Of a stretch of 52,054 bases of DNA, positions 7,806-15,208 are shown in pieces. This DNA comes from CAYNLK01 sp964398055 (GTDB taxonomy: Bacteria > Chloroflexota > Anaerolineae > 4572-78 > J111), in contig CAYNLK010000042.1 in assembly GCA_964398055.1 (NCBI GenBank), positions 1 to 52,054 on the forward strand, given 5' to 3'. The position numbers were made by a program, and so were the translations under genes. The notes beneath the pieces are model-generated. The model was not told the DNA's origin and made no database searches. It saw only the letters and a program-made list of their open reading frames with translations. Numbering within the stretch: the first letter of the stretch is position 1; the number at the start of each line of letters is the position of its first letter.

Positions 7806-8576
7806 ATGTTAGAGTTCACCCGTGAATTGTTGAGCGCCATTGAAAACCGGCAGCCGGTGGCGGTGGCCACGGTTACCGCAGCCGACGGGGCCTCGCCGGC
7901 CCGGCCCGGCTTCAAACTGCTGGTGCGGGTCGATGGCAGCTGGCTGGGTAACGTTGGCGGCGGCGAACTGGAAGCCCGCATCCGGCAGGATACCCATCAA
8001 ACCCTGCTGGCCCTGGCTAAACCCCGCACAATCCACTATACGTTGCGAGAAGCAGGGCCGGACGCCATCGGGACGCTCTGTGGCGGGGAGGTGACCGTGT
8101 TTGTAGAACCGTATTTACCCAAACCAACCCTCTTGATTGTCGGCGGCGGCCACATTGGCCGTCCCCTGGCCGAGATAGGCCAGGTTGTAGGGTATGAGGT
8201 GCAGGTGGTAGATGTCAACCCGGAGCGGGCCGACCGGCCCCAACTCGATCCCGAAGCCGTCGGGCTGGGCAGTTACGTGGTGCTGATTACTGAAAACCAC
8301 GTGACCGACGAGCAAGCCCTGCGCCAGGTGTTGAACACCCCGGCCTCGTATATCGGCCTGATCGGCAGCCGGCGCAAAATTGGCTTGATTTTGGACCATC
8401 TACGGGCCGATGGCTTCACCGCCGAACAACTGGCTCGCGTCCGCGCCCCCATCGGCCTGGACCTGGGCGGCCGGGAACCGGCCGAGATCGCCCTGGCCAT
8501 CCTGGCCGAGATCGAAGCGGTGCGCCACGGCGGCAGCGGCCGGCCGCGATCAACGCCGCCTGAAAAGAGGGCCTGA
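7806..8576 (+). CDS. XdhC/CoxF-family molybdenum-cofactor maturation protein
   Basis: A 256-residue XdhC-like protein. It has the N-terminal XdhC domain (VAVATVTAADGASPARPG) and a C-terminal Rossmann domain starting IVGGGHIGRPLAEI, with the family motifs GLIGSRRK and PIGLDLGGREPAEIA. XdhC inserts sulfurated molybdenum cofactor into xanthine-dehydrogenase-type hydroxylases. ATG 7806 is preferred over the upstream in-frame start because GGTGGAG lies eight bases before it. No hydroxylase gene is in the window, so it may act on an enzyme elsewhere or have another client. Confidence 0.88.
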   Translation: MLEFTRELLSAIENRQPVAVATVTAADGASPARPGFKLLVRVDGSWLGNVGGGELEARIRQDTHQTLLALAKPRTIHYTLREAGPDAIGTLCGGEVTVFVEPYLPKPTLLIVGGGHIGRPLAEIGQVVGYEVQVVDVNPERADRPQLDPEAVGLGSYVVLITENHVTDEQALRQVLNTPASYIGLIGSRRKIGLILDHLRADGFTAEQLARVRAPIGLDLGGREPAEIALAILAEIEAVRHGGSGRPRSTPPEKRA

Positions 8577-8608
8577 TCAGCCTGTTATCAGTCAACGAGG
8601 GAGTAACA

Positions 8609-8899
8609 ATGAGCAAAATACCATTTGGCAAGGGGGCTTGTTGCCCGCCACCGGTCGAGGGAGTCACCTATCTCAAGATTGGCCCACAGCAACATACGGT
8701 TGGGCTGATGGGTCTGGAAACGATGTTTGAGCAGTTGGCGGCGCTCGAGCGCCGGCCGGATACGGTGACCGAGGCTGAATTGGTCGGTATGGCTCGAAAA
8801 TCCAACTACATTCCCACAGGGGCGGCTATCGAAGCTGAGTACGCCATTGCGCTTCGAGCAGCCTATGCCCAATTCTGTGACCGCAGGAATAAGAAATGA
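8609..8899 (+). CDS. Hypothetical protein with N-terminal Cys-Cys, 96 residues
   Basis: Not a family I can name. The product begins MSKIPFGKGACCPPP; a GLMGLETMFEQLAAL segment and a basic helical C-terminus containing ARKSNYIP follow. CC at residues 11-12 and one later Cys suggest metal or thiol binding. Its stop overlaps the ATG of the SufC-like gene by four bases, so the two are translationally coupled. It occupies the place where the missing half of SufC would be, but shows no ATPase motif. Coding status is well supported by the overlap. Confidence 0.65.
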   Translation: MSKIPFGKGACCPPPVEGVTYLKIGPQQHTVGLMGLETMFEQLAALERRPDTVTEAELVGMARKSNYIPTGAAIEAEYAIALRAAYAQFCDRRNKK

Positions 8900-9441
8900 A
8901 CAATCTATTACCTATCGGTCAATATCTGGCGGTGGGACTGGAAAAAACGGAGCCTGATCGAATTTCGGCGGCGCTTGAAGCAGTCAATTTACCCTGGCGC
9001 ACCTACTTTCGCCGTCCGGTGGACAATACCCTGTCTGGGGGTGAACGCAAACGGATCGAGCTGGCGGCGGTGTACGCTATGCGGCCCCGGCTGGCCATTC
9101 TGGATGAGCCTGACTCCGGGATCGATGCCCTCTCGCTGGCCGATGTCAGACAGCTAATCCGGCAGATGGCCGAGTCTGGCGCCGCCGTGCTGCTCATCAC
9201 CCATCGTAATGAAATGGCTGAGGTCGCCGATATAACTTCGATTATGTGCCTGGGCACGATCATTTTTAGCGGTCATCCGGCTGAGGCGCAGAATTACTAC
9301 CAGGATCGCTGCGAGCCGCACCTGGCTGCGCTCGGCAGCCAACCCTGGGGCTTCCAGAACTCAAAAACAGAAGCGCCATTTGCCGGTCGAGCTAAAATAT
9401 CTAATAACAACGCCGGCGCCAGCCCGGACAGAAAGGAGTAA
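8896..9441 (+). CDS. SufC-like ABC ATPase lacking Walker A
   Basis: A 181-residue protein matching only the second half of SufC. The ABC signature LSGGE (46-50), Walker B LAILDE (66-71), a D-loop and the switch His in ITHR (103) are all intact. There is no Walker A and no Q-loop; intact SufC is about 250 residues. The missing N-terminus is not hidden upstream, because that DNA encodes the Cys-Cys protein in another frame. It cannot bind ATP in the normal way alone, so it may be a regulatory or pseudo-ATPase partner of the SufB/D-like protein next door. The last 35 residues are unstructured. Confidence 0.75.
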   Translation: MNNLLPIGQYLAVGLEKTEPDRISAALEAVNLPWRTYFRRPVDNTLSGGERKRIELAAVYAMRPRLAILDEPDSGIDALSLADVRQLIRQMAESGAAVLLITHRNEMAEVADITSIMCLGTIIFSGHPAEAQNYYQDRCEPHLAALGSQPWGFQNSKTEAPFAGRAKISNNNAGASPDRKE

Positions 9442-9446
9442 ACCCA

Positions 9447-10433
9447 ATGACCCCAATGGCTGTCAAGCCAACTACGCCACCCCCACCGCCGGTGTGGGCC
9501 GGCGACCTGGAAGCCTTGTTGGAAGCCTATCGCCAGGCCGGCGGCGATCCTGAGACGATTCGGCAAGCGAACATTGCCACGCTAGTGATCAATGCCAACC
9601 AGGTTTTGATTGCTCATGAAATTGAAGGCGTTCATTTTGAAGCAGAAGAACTGCCGGAAGGGGTTAAAGCCCGCATCATAGTCGATCCAGGGGTTAAAGT
9701 GCAGCAGATGGTCCATTTGTGCTTTGGGATGTTGCCGGCCGAAGGCCGCCAGGAGATCAGGGTCACTTATGAGGTCGGCGCCGGCGCGCAGGTGGTCTTT
9801 CTGGCCCACTGCACCTTCCCCAACGCCATCCGCTTGCAGCACGTTATGGACGCCGACATTCATGTTGGCCGCGGCGCGCTGATGCGCTACACCGAAGCTC
9901 ACTATCACGGCCAGAGCGGCGGCATCGAAGTGTTGCCCAAAGCCCGGATCACGGTTGAAGAAGAGGGCCGGTTTGAAACCACCTTCAACCTGTCCCACGG
10001 CCGGGTGGGCCAGATGGAGATTGACTATGAGGTTGACGTGGCCGGTCGAGGCCTGGCCGAGTTGACGACCAAAGTTTTTGGTCGTGAGGATGACATCGTC
10101 CGGGTGAGAGAAGTTGTCCACCTTAACGGTGAAGGGGCGCGGGGTTTAACTAAAACTCGCGTTGCCGTACGTGATCGGGCTCGCAGTGAGGTGTCGACCA
10201 CCGCCGAAGGCAATGCGCCGGGCGCAGTCGGCCATATGGACTGTACCGAAATTGTCCGCGACCGGGCCGAAGCGTGCAACATCCCTATGGTGGTGGTACG
10301 GGATGATCGGGCCCGGGTCACCCACGAGGCTGCTATCGGCAGTGTCAACAAAAAAGAACTGGAAACCCTGATGGCCCGCGGCCTGGATGAAGATGAAGCC
10401 GTGGATGTGATCATCCGGGGAATGTTAAGTTAG
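9447..10433 (+). CDS. SufB/SufD-like (SmsB-type) Fe-S scaffold protein
   Basis: A 328-residue protein with the SufBD beta-helix core: YEVGAGAQVVFLAHCTFPN, a repeated HGQSGG/HGRVGQ region and a C-terminal NIPMVVVRDDRARVTHEAA with EAAIGSVNKKELETLMARG, typical of the SufB/D C-terminus. Its length fits the minimal SmsB type rather than full SufB (about 470). Cys and His positions that could hold a nascent cluster are present. AGGAG precedes ATG 9447. Together with the ATPase-like gene it forms a two-gene SUF-like unit, but the ATPase half is defective, so it may not be the cell's main Fe-S assembly machine. Confidence 0.82.
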   Translation: MTPMAVKPTTPPPPPVWAGDLEALLEAYRQAGGDPETIRQANIATLVINANQVLIAHEIEGVHFEAEELPEGVKARIIVDPGVKVQQMVHLCFGMLPAEGRQEIRVTYEVGAGAQVVFLAHCTFPNAIRLQHVMDADIHVGRGALMRYTEAHYHGQSGGIEVLPKARITVEEEGRFETTFNLSHGRVGQMEIDYEVDVAGRGLAELTTKVFGREDDIVRVREVVHLNGEGARGLTKTRVAVRDRARSEVSTTAEGNAPGAVGHMDCTEIVRDRAEACNIPMVVVRDDRARVTHEAAIGSVNKKELETLMARGLDEDEAVDVIIRGMLS

Positions 10434-10526
10434 TTTTCAAAAAAGTCAGTAAAGGGTCTAAACAGCCCTATTTTTCAATCTTTGGCTCGCTCTGGCGAGT
10501 CTTGACTACAAAACAAGGAGAGGTCA

Positions 10527-10907
10527 ATGTTTAATACCAGTACGATAGATCTGCAGGAGCCTGCCGTCAGCGAGACTCTCACGCACCTGGCGGCTGAATT
10601 AAAGAGGCAGCCGCACTTTACGGCCCTGGAAAAAGCGTATCGTGAGTTTCAAGCCGATCAACACGCTCAAGATTTGCTAACCAGAGCCAGAACCTTACAA
10701 CAGCAGTTACGCTATTCCTGGACCGATGAGGATCGGGCCGAACTCGACCAACTGATTGACGATTTCAGCCAGATCCATACGGTGGTTGCCTATAACCGGG
10801 CCGAACGCGACTTACATGACCTGTTACGGGCGGTTGATGCGGTGATTAGCGATGCCGCCGGGGTAAAGTTTGCGGCCAATGCCAAGCGTAGCTGCTGTGG
10901 AGGCTGA
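10527..10907 (+). CDS. YlbF-family protein with Cys-Cys tail (pair A, first)
   Basis: A 126-residue, almost wholly helical protein of the YlbF/YmcA type. The region of LTHLAAELKRQPHFTALEKAYREF and QDLLTRARTLQQQL is the family helical hairpin. It ends KRSCCGG. In Bacillus subtilis, YlbF and YmcA form a complex with YaaT that binds 4Fe-4S clusters, and C-terminal cysteines are likely ligands. AAGGAGAGG lies before ATG 10527. It is followed after three bases by a second YlbF-like gene, a pair repeated at 30299-31167. No YaaT is in the window. Confidence 0.75.
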   Translation: MFNTSTIDLQEPAVSETLTHLAAELKRQPHFTALEKAYREFQADQHAQDLLTRARTLQQQLRYSWTDEDRAELDQLIDDFSQIHTVVAYNRAERDLHDLLRAVDAVISDAAGVKFAANAKRSCCGG

Positions 10908-10910
10908 ACG

Positions 10911-11276
10911 ATGAACATGTCAGATGAACTCAGGCAAGCTGCCCGGACTTTTGGCGAAAGTCTGCGCCAGCATGCCACCGTACAGGCGTATCTGCAGGCG
11001 CAGGCTCGCCTGGAGGCCGACCCCGAAGCGCGAGCATTAGAGGAACGTTTCAGCGCCATGTTCCAGAGTTTGAGCAGCCGGCAGCGGGCCGGAGAAAGCC
11101 TGTCGCCGGAGGAGATCGATGAGTTTTACGCTCTGCGCGGCCAGGCCCAGACCAATCGCCTGATCGCCGAACGGGATATGGCTCTAAGTCTGGTCAAGGG
11201 CTACTTTGCCGAGGTGGGTATGGCTTTAAACCAGGCTACCGGCATTAATTACGTAAACTTGGCCAAAGACAGTTAA
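10911..11276 (+). CDS. YlbF-family protein without Cys tail (pair A, second)
   Basis: A 121-residue helical protein, recognisable as YlbF/YmcA-like from the pattern HATVQAYLQAQARLEADPEARALEE and the later QTNRLIAERD. It has no cysteine, in contrast to its neighbour. It aligns better with the second member of pair B (30784; QSNRLIMDYAE) than with the gene before it, so the pair was probably duplicated as a unit. It starts three bases after the first member's stop, suggesting a heterodimer. Confidence 0.72.
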   Translation: MNMSDELRQAARTFGESLRQHATVQAYLQAQARLEADPEARALEERFSAMFQSLSSRQRAGESLSPEEIDEFYALRGQAQTNRLIAERDMALSLVKGYFAEVGMALNQATGINYVNLAKDS

Positions 11277-11289
11277 AGGGGACAGACCG

Positions 11290-11649
11290 ATGATGACAAA
11301 CTACATCGATTACCACCAACACCTGGAAAAATATTTGACTCAACTGGGGCAGGAGCTGCGCGGCCCGATGAGCGGCTTTGTCCGGCTGCACAAAAAAGCG
11401 GTCGAGGATGGCGCCCTCCCGGCCAGAGTCAAAGAAATGATGGCCCTGGCTATCAGCATTGTGGTCGGCTGCGACGGCTGCATTGCCTACCACGTCCACG
11501 ACGCCATGGCCGCCGGAGCCAGCCGGGAAGAGTTGCTGGAGGCCGTGGGGGTAGGATTGATGATGGGCGGCGGTCCGGGGTCGATCTATGCCGCGCACGC
11601 CCTGGAGGCTATCGAGCAGTTCTTGGCTGAGCCAGCCACGACAGAATAA
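11290..11649 (+). CDS. Carboxymuconolactone decarboxylase/AhpD-like protein
   Basis: A 119-residue helical protein with the AhpD signature CDGCIAYHVHDA: a CxxC followed by two His, the peroxidatic and proton-relay layout of AhpD-type alkyl-hydroperoxide enzymes. Such proteins reduce peroxides or act as thiol oxidoreductases rather than as true decarboxylases. It follows the YlbF pair after 13 bases, and the next gene begins two bases after its stop. In this thiol-rich operon a redox role is more likely than aromatic degradation. Confidence 0.85.
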   Translation: MMTNYIDYHQHLEKYLTQLGQELRGPMSGFVRLHKKAVEDGALPARVKEMMALAISIVVGCDGCIAYHVHDAMAAGASREELLEAVGVGLMMGGGPGSIYAAHALEAIEQFLAEPATTE

Positions 11650-11651
11650 CG

Positions 11652-11942
11652 GTGGAACAACGAATGGGTCAAAAAGAAATTGTAATTTTACCGGCGCCGG
11701 GCTGCCGCCGCAGTCGTAAGTTAATCGAGTACCTGGAAACACACAACATTCAGTTTACCCGGATTGATTTAACCTCGCCGCAAGGTCAGGCACTGGCGAA
11801 ACAATACGACCTACGAGCCTCGCCCGGCATTCTAGTAAATGAGGTCAGCATCAACCCATTCGATTTGTTGCTCCAGCCGTTCTGCCGGATCGACGAAGTC
11901 GCCGCACAAACTGTGTTTTTAGGCAAAGAGTCAGGCAGGTGA
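11652..11942 (+). CDS. Glutaredoxin-like protein with a single active-site Cys
   Basis: A 96-residue thioredoxin-fold protein. The strand IVILPAPGCRRS carries one Cys where glutaredoxins usually have CxxC, and ASPGILVNEV is the cis-Pro loop. Monothiol proteins of this kind carry Fe-S clusters or form mixed disulfides. Start is GTG 11652 or ATG 11664; the latter leaves room for GGTGG upstream. A second Cys (QPFCRI) lies near the C-terminus. The tight spacing to both neighbours supports operon membership. Confidence 0.7.
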   Translation: MEQRMGQKEIVILPAPGCRRSRKLIEYLETHNIQFTRIDLTSPQGQALAKQYDLRASPGILVNEVSINPFDLLLQPFCRIDEVAAQTVFLGKESGR

Positions 11943-11943
11943 A

Positions 11944-12456
11944 ATGAGTCGGGGTCAAATCATCCGGACCTTGCGCGCTAGTTCGTTATTGGCGCCGTTG
12001 ACCGAGGTAGAGCTAAGAGCCTTGGCCAACTGTGGCCGCCTCTACGAGTATGCTCCGGGACAGACTATTCTCGGCGGCGACAGCGCCGACGAACATCTGT
12101 TTGTCCTGCGGCGAGGGCGGGTAGCTCTGCACGTGATTATGTTGCCCAACGGCGGTCAGTGTGAGGGTATGACCACGGTTGAATTAAGTTCGCCAGGTGA
12201 GGTTTTTGGCTGGGGCGCCTGGCTACGACCAGACGGTATTATGGTGGCAGCTTATGCGCTGGAACCTTGCTCGGTGGTCAGGCTCAATCTGGATCGCTTG
12301 AAAGACGCCGAAACGTCCTGGAAAGTGAGCTGGCGAATGTTACAGAAGCTATATGGTTTGCTTCAGGAACACGGCTTGTGTCCGCCCAATATGCAGGCTT
12401 TACTCAAGTTAGGCCAGGTAGCAACACTTGAATGGGCGCCGGCAAGCAAAAATTGA
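11944..12456 (+). CDS. Stand-alone cyclic-nucleotide-binding-fold protein
   Basis: A 170-residue protein with the Crp-type beta-barrel: YAPGQTILGGDSADEHLFVLRRGRVAL, then SSPGEVFGWGAWL (phosphate-binding-cassette position) and a C-terminal helix. It stops after the dimerisation helix and has no helix-turn-helix, so it is not a DNA-binding Crp/Fnr protein on its own. It may sense a ligand, heme or redox state and act through a partner. It begins two bases after the thioredoxin-fold gene. Confidence 0.75.
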   Translation: MSRGQIIRTLRASSLLAPLTEVELRALANCGRLYEYAPGQTILGGDSADEHLFVLRRGRVALHVIMLPNGGQCEGMTTVELSSPGEVFGWGAWLRPDGIMVAAYALEPCSVVRLNLDRLKDAETSWKVSWRMLQKLYGLLQEHGLCPPNMQALLKLGQVATLEWAPASKN

Positions 12457-12470
12457 GGCGATTGAGCAGG

Positions 12471-12788
12471 ATGCAGAAAGGGTTAAGCGGGCTGATGCAG
12501 AACTCGTGCTGTGACTTTAACGACTTTATGAAAGCAATAGCCGATGAGACGCGCCAAAACATCCTGGCTTTACTTAAAGATGGTGAAATGAGCGTCGGCG
12601 AGCTGGCCGAACATTTCAATCTGGCCCAACCGACCATTTCCCATCATCTGACCATGTTGCGGCGCGTCAAGCTGGTCAGCTCGCGCCGGGCAGGACAACA
12701 TATTTTTTACCGGTCCAACCTGGCGTGCGTTGTTGAATGTTATCAGGAACTTGCGACTCGGTTCAAGATTTCAGAAAAAAATAATTAA
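12471..12788 (+). CDS. ArsR-family metalloregulator with N-terminal Cys-Cys
   Basis: A winged-helix ArsR/SmtB repressor of about 105 residues. MKAIADETRQNILALL and the recognition helix in LAQPTISHHLTML are textbook ArsR. CC lies at residues 13-14, before the first helix, and C-x3-C (CVVEC) near the end. No CxC is present in the DNA-binding helix. The ligand could be As(III) or another thiophilic metal, or the gene may respond to redox. Start ATG 12471 follows GAGG; ATG 12495 is an alternative. It probably regulates the preceding small-protein operon or the CooT operon downstream. Confidence 0.85.
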   Translation: MQKGLSGLMQNSCCDFNDFMKAIADETRQNILALLKDGEMSVGELAEHFNLAQPTISHHLTMLRRVKLVSSRRAGQHIFYRSNLACVVECYQELATRFKISEKNN

Positions 12789-12795
12789 CCAATGA

Positions 12796-12847
12796 AGATA
12801 CCTGAACCTTGTCATCCCGGCCGCCGTTCACAACGCCACAGGTATCT
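12796..12847. promoter_or_regulatory. Long-loop inverted repeat in the cooT leader
   Basis: AGATACCTG (12796-12804) pairs exactly with CAGGTATCT (12839-12847) around a 34-base GC-rich loop. It sits in the 128-base gap between the arsR and cooT-like genes. It could close a structured leader RNA or mark an operator; no known riboswitch core was recognised. Confidence 0.4.
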
Positions 12848-12916
12848 GGCTGGACCAACTTCCGGTCACGTCAGAGTATTTATGGCAGGCATTACAGAAG
12901 AAGGAGAAAAAGAGCC

Positions 12917-13129
12917 ATGTGTGAAGCAACCGTGTATTTAGATCAAGCCGGTCAACGGCAGAAAGTGCTGGAGAATGTGGCGCGGGTTGAACTGACCGGA
13001 GATGGCGTTGTCTTGCGGAAACTGTTCGAACCGCCGGTGACGATCCGGGCGATGATCCGGGAAATCGACTTCCTCAAACATTCGGTCACGCTGGTAGCGG
13101 AGGGTCAAAACGATGAGCAAATTGATTGA
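12917..13129 (+). CDS. CooT-like nickel-binding protein
   Basis: A 70-residue protein starting MCEATVYLDQAG, with the family's ending of alternating beta strands (IREIDFLKHSVTLV). In CooT of Rhodospirillum rubrum, Cys2 of the MCE start helps bind Ni(II) for carbon monoxide dehydrogenase maturation; that Cys is conserved here. ATG 12917 is the family start; AGGAG lies ten bases upstream. No CO dehydrogenase is in the window. The frame is open upstream, but the extra N-terminal residues are arginine-rich and not family-like. It overlaps the glycosidase start by 17 bases. Confidence 0.8.
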   Translation: MCEATVYLDQAGQRQKVLENVARVELTGDGVVLRKLFEPPVTIRAMIREIDFLKHSVTLVAEGQNDEQID

Positions 13130-14357
13130 CACCGCCTACGACAAAGCTCAGGCCATCCTGGCCCGGGAGTGCAGCCCCATTGGCCTGATGGCCTCGCCGG
13201 AAGGCTACCCGCACGTGTGGGCCAGGGATAGCGTGATTACCTCGCTGGGCGCGCTGCTCTCGCCCGGGCACGAAATATGCCTGCGCACCTCGCTCAAAAC
13301 CCTGGGCGGGCAGCAGTCGGAACTGGGGGCCATCCCCAACAACGTCAGTGTGGCCACCGGCCGGCTGGATCATACCAACGCCGGTTCGGTCGATTCAAAC
13401 CTGTGGTTCATCCTGGGCCACCTTTTTGAGTATCGAGCCTCCGCCAACCTCGACTTCCTGGAGGCCGAGTGGCCGGTGCTGGAACAGGCCCTGTTGTGGC
13501 TGCGCTACCAGGACTCCAACGGTTGCGGCCTGCTGGAAGTCCACGAAGCCGCCGACTGGGCCGACCTGCTGGCCAATCGCTTCAACATCCTGTACGACAA
13601 CGTGCTGTGGTACGCCGCCCTGCGGGCGATGGCCGAGTTGGCCGAGGTGCTGACCCTGGACGGGACACGCTACGCCGATATGGCGAATGACGTGCGCCAC
13701 AAACTGCGCATTGTGCTGTGGGTGGGGGAGGAAAACAAAGCCGAATGGGGTCCTACCTGCCCCGGCCATACTGAGTGGAAGCATACCCTCAGCCAGGTGG
13801 ACCCGCTGCTGGTCAAACGACCCTATTTTCTGCCGTATGTGGCCTTCCGTGACTTTGGCGACTATTGCGACGTCTTTGGCAACCTGCTGGCCATTCTATT
13901 CGGTGTAGCCAACCCGGCCCAGGAACAGCGCATTATGACCTATCTCCGCCAGGTAGGCATTGCCGACCCCTACCCGGTGCGGGTGCTCCATCCGGTGATC
14001 TATCCCGGCAGCAAAGAGTGGCGCGAATATTACCGCAACAACAATCTCAACCTGCCCAACCAGTATCACAACGGCGGCATCTGGCCCTTTGTGGGCGGCT
14101 TCTACGTGGCCGCGCTGGTCAAGACGGGGCGGCTGGCCGAAGCCCAGCGCCAGCTCGAAAAACTGGCCGAGCTGAACCGGCAGGGCGTTGAGGCCGAGTG
14201 GGAGTTCAACGAGTGGTGTCACGGTGTCTCCGGCCAACCGATGGGCTATCCCCACCAGGCCTGGTCGGCGGGGATGTATATCTTTGCCTACCACTGCGTG
14301 CAGAACGAGAGTCTGCCGGATTTCTGGCCGAATAATAATGGGGCAGACAATGCTTAA
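13113..14357 (+). CDS. Six-hairpin glycosidase (GDE_C/GH100-like)
   Basis: A 414-residue (alpha/alpha)6-barrel glycosidase. Diagnostic pieces are YPHVWARDSVITSLGALL, VHEAADWADLL (candidate acid), NGGIWPFVGGFY and FNEWCHGVSGQPMGYPHQ with SAGMYIFAY near the end, as in amylo-alpha-1,6-glucosidase C-terminal domains and alkaline/neutral invertases. It has no signal peptide, so it is cytoplasmic and probably acts on glycogen branches, sucrose or a compatible solute. Its role among molybdenum and metal genes is unclear. It overlaps cooT at its start and mogA at its end. Confidence 0.8.
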   Translation: MSKLIDTAYDKAQAILARECSPIGLMASPEGYPHVWARDSVITSLGALLSPGHEICLRTSLKTLGGQQSELGAIPNNVSVATGRLDHTNAGSVDSNLWFILGHLFEYRASANLDFLEAEWPVLEQALLWLRYQDSNGCGLLEVHEAADWADLLANRFNILYDNVLWYAALRAMAELAEVLTLDGTRYADMANDVRHKLRIVLWVGEENKAEWGPTCPGHTEWKHTLSQVDPLLVKRPYFLPYVAFRDFGDYCDVFGNLLAILFGVANPAQEQRIMTYLRQVGIADPYPVRVLHPVIYPGSKEWREYYRNNNLNLPNQYHNGGIWPFVGGFYVAALVKTGRLAEAQRQLEKLAELNRQGVEAEWEFNEWCHGVSGQPMGYPHQAWSAGMYIFAYHCVQNESLPDFWPNNNGADNA

Positions 14358-14871
14358 AGTGGCTGTCGTTACGGTCAGCGACCGGGCCGCCGGCGGCGTT
14401 TATACTGACCTTAGCGGCCCAACCTTGGTACAAATCATGAAAGAAATGGGGGCCGAAGTGGCAGCCGCCCACCTTGTACCCGACGAGCCGGAGCAGATCC
14501 AGGCCCTGCTGCGCCGTCTGGCCGATGACGAGGATATCCACCTGATCTTGACGACCGGCGGCACCGGTCCGGCCCCGCGTGACCACACCCCGGAGGCCAC
14601 CAAAGCCGTCATCGAGCGGGAGATGCCCGGCCTGGCCGAGCTGCTTCGCCAAGACGGCCAACGGCGCACGCCCTGGGCCGTGCTTAGCCGGGGCGTGGCC
14701 GGGATTCGCGGCCGTACCCTCATTATCAATCTACCCGGTAATCCAAGAGCGGTGCGGGAAGGGATGGAGGTGCTGGCCCCCCTACTGCCGCCCACCGTCT
14801 CTTTGATGCGGGGCGGTCCCTTTCGCCCGGATATGACGGCAGCAGAATGTTGTGAGGAAGCGAGTGACTGA
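14350..14871 (+). CDS. mog: Molybdopterin adenylyltransferase MogA/MoaB family
   Basis: A 173-residue MogA/MoaB protein. MLKVAVVTVSDRAAGG begins the fold; LILTTGGTGPAPRDHTPEA is the nucleotide-binding loop; INLPGNPRAVREGMEVL is the C-terminal family signature. The enzyme adenylylates molybdopterin before metal insertion by MoeA, whose gene lies 330 bases downstream. ATG 14350 overlaps the glycosidase stop by eight bases; ATG 14338 is an in-frame alternative. It probably supplies cofactor for the two oxidoreductases in the window. The very C-terminus has a Cys pair (ECCEE), not typical of MogA. Confidence 0.92.
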   Translation: MLKVAVVTVSDRAAGGVYTDLSGPTLVQIMKEMGAEVAAAHLVPDEPEQIQALLRRLADDEDIHLILTTGGTGPAPRDHTPEATKAVIEREMPGLAELLRQDGQRRTPWAVLSRGVAGIRGRTLIINLPGNPRAVREGMEVLAPLLPPTVSLMRGGPFRPDMTAAECCEEASD

Positions 14872-15208
14872 ACCCGGCGATGTTTCCCCAACCGTCTACC
14901 TGGCCGAAGCAGTTCAACAGATAGGGATGATGATCGATCTGGTAGAAAGCGACGCGCCCTGTCTAGAGGTAATCCGAGCCGGTCAGTCGGCCAGGCGGAC
15001 GTTGGGTCGGGCCGGATTTACCGTGCTCCGGTCTCATCTGCACCGGTGTATGAACCGGGCGGCTGCCTGTGACGATGCCGACTGCCGCGCCGACAGCATC
15101 GAAGAAGTGAGCAAAGTATTTGCTGCTTTCCACCGGCTGCTATGCCCGGAGTGCCGGAATGAGGGGGAGACGCGACCAGACCAATCAAAAGTGAGGAAAC
15201 GACGATGA
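14864..15208 (+). CDS. CsoR/FrmR-family metal-sensing repressor
   Basis: A 114-residue helical DUF156-type protein. Cys33, His58 and Cys62 have exactly the spacing of the Cu(I) ligands of Mycobacterium tuberculosis CsoR (Cys36, His61, Cys65). The tail adds C-x4-C and CPEC, which may bind a further metal. GTG 14864 follows AGGA closely; GTG 14852 is an alternative. It overlaps both mogA and moeA, an odd place for a copper sensor. It may link cofactor synthesis to copper (which competes in molybdopterin dithiolene chemistry) or sense sulfane sulfur as CstR-like relatives do. Confidence 0.75.
   Translation: MTEPGDVSPTVYLAEAVQQIGMMIDLVESDAPCLEVIRAGQSARRTLGRAGFTVLRSHLHRCMNRAAACDDADCRADSIEEVSKVFAAFHRLLCPECRNEGETRPDQSKVRKRR

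Noticed and set aside
10451..10499. Possible terminator between the SufB-like and YlbF-like genes
   Set aside because: The GGG/CCC arms are too short, and the CTCGC/GCGAG hairpin has no T-run.
12809..12916. Upstream in-frame extension of the cooT-like gene
   Set aside because: The added 36 residues are arginine-rich, cross the inverted repeat, and push the family-conserved MCE start inside.
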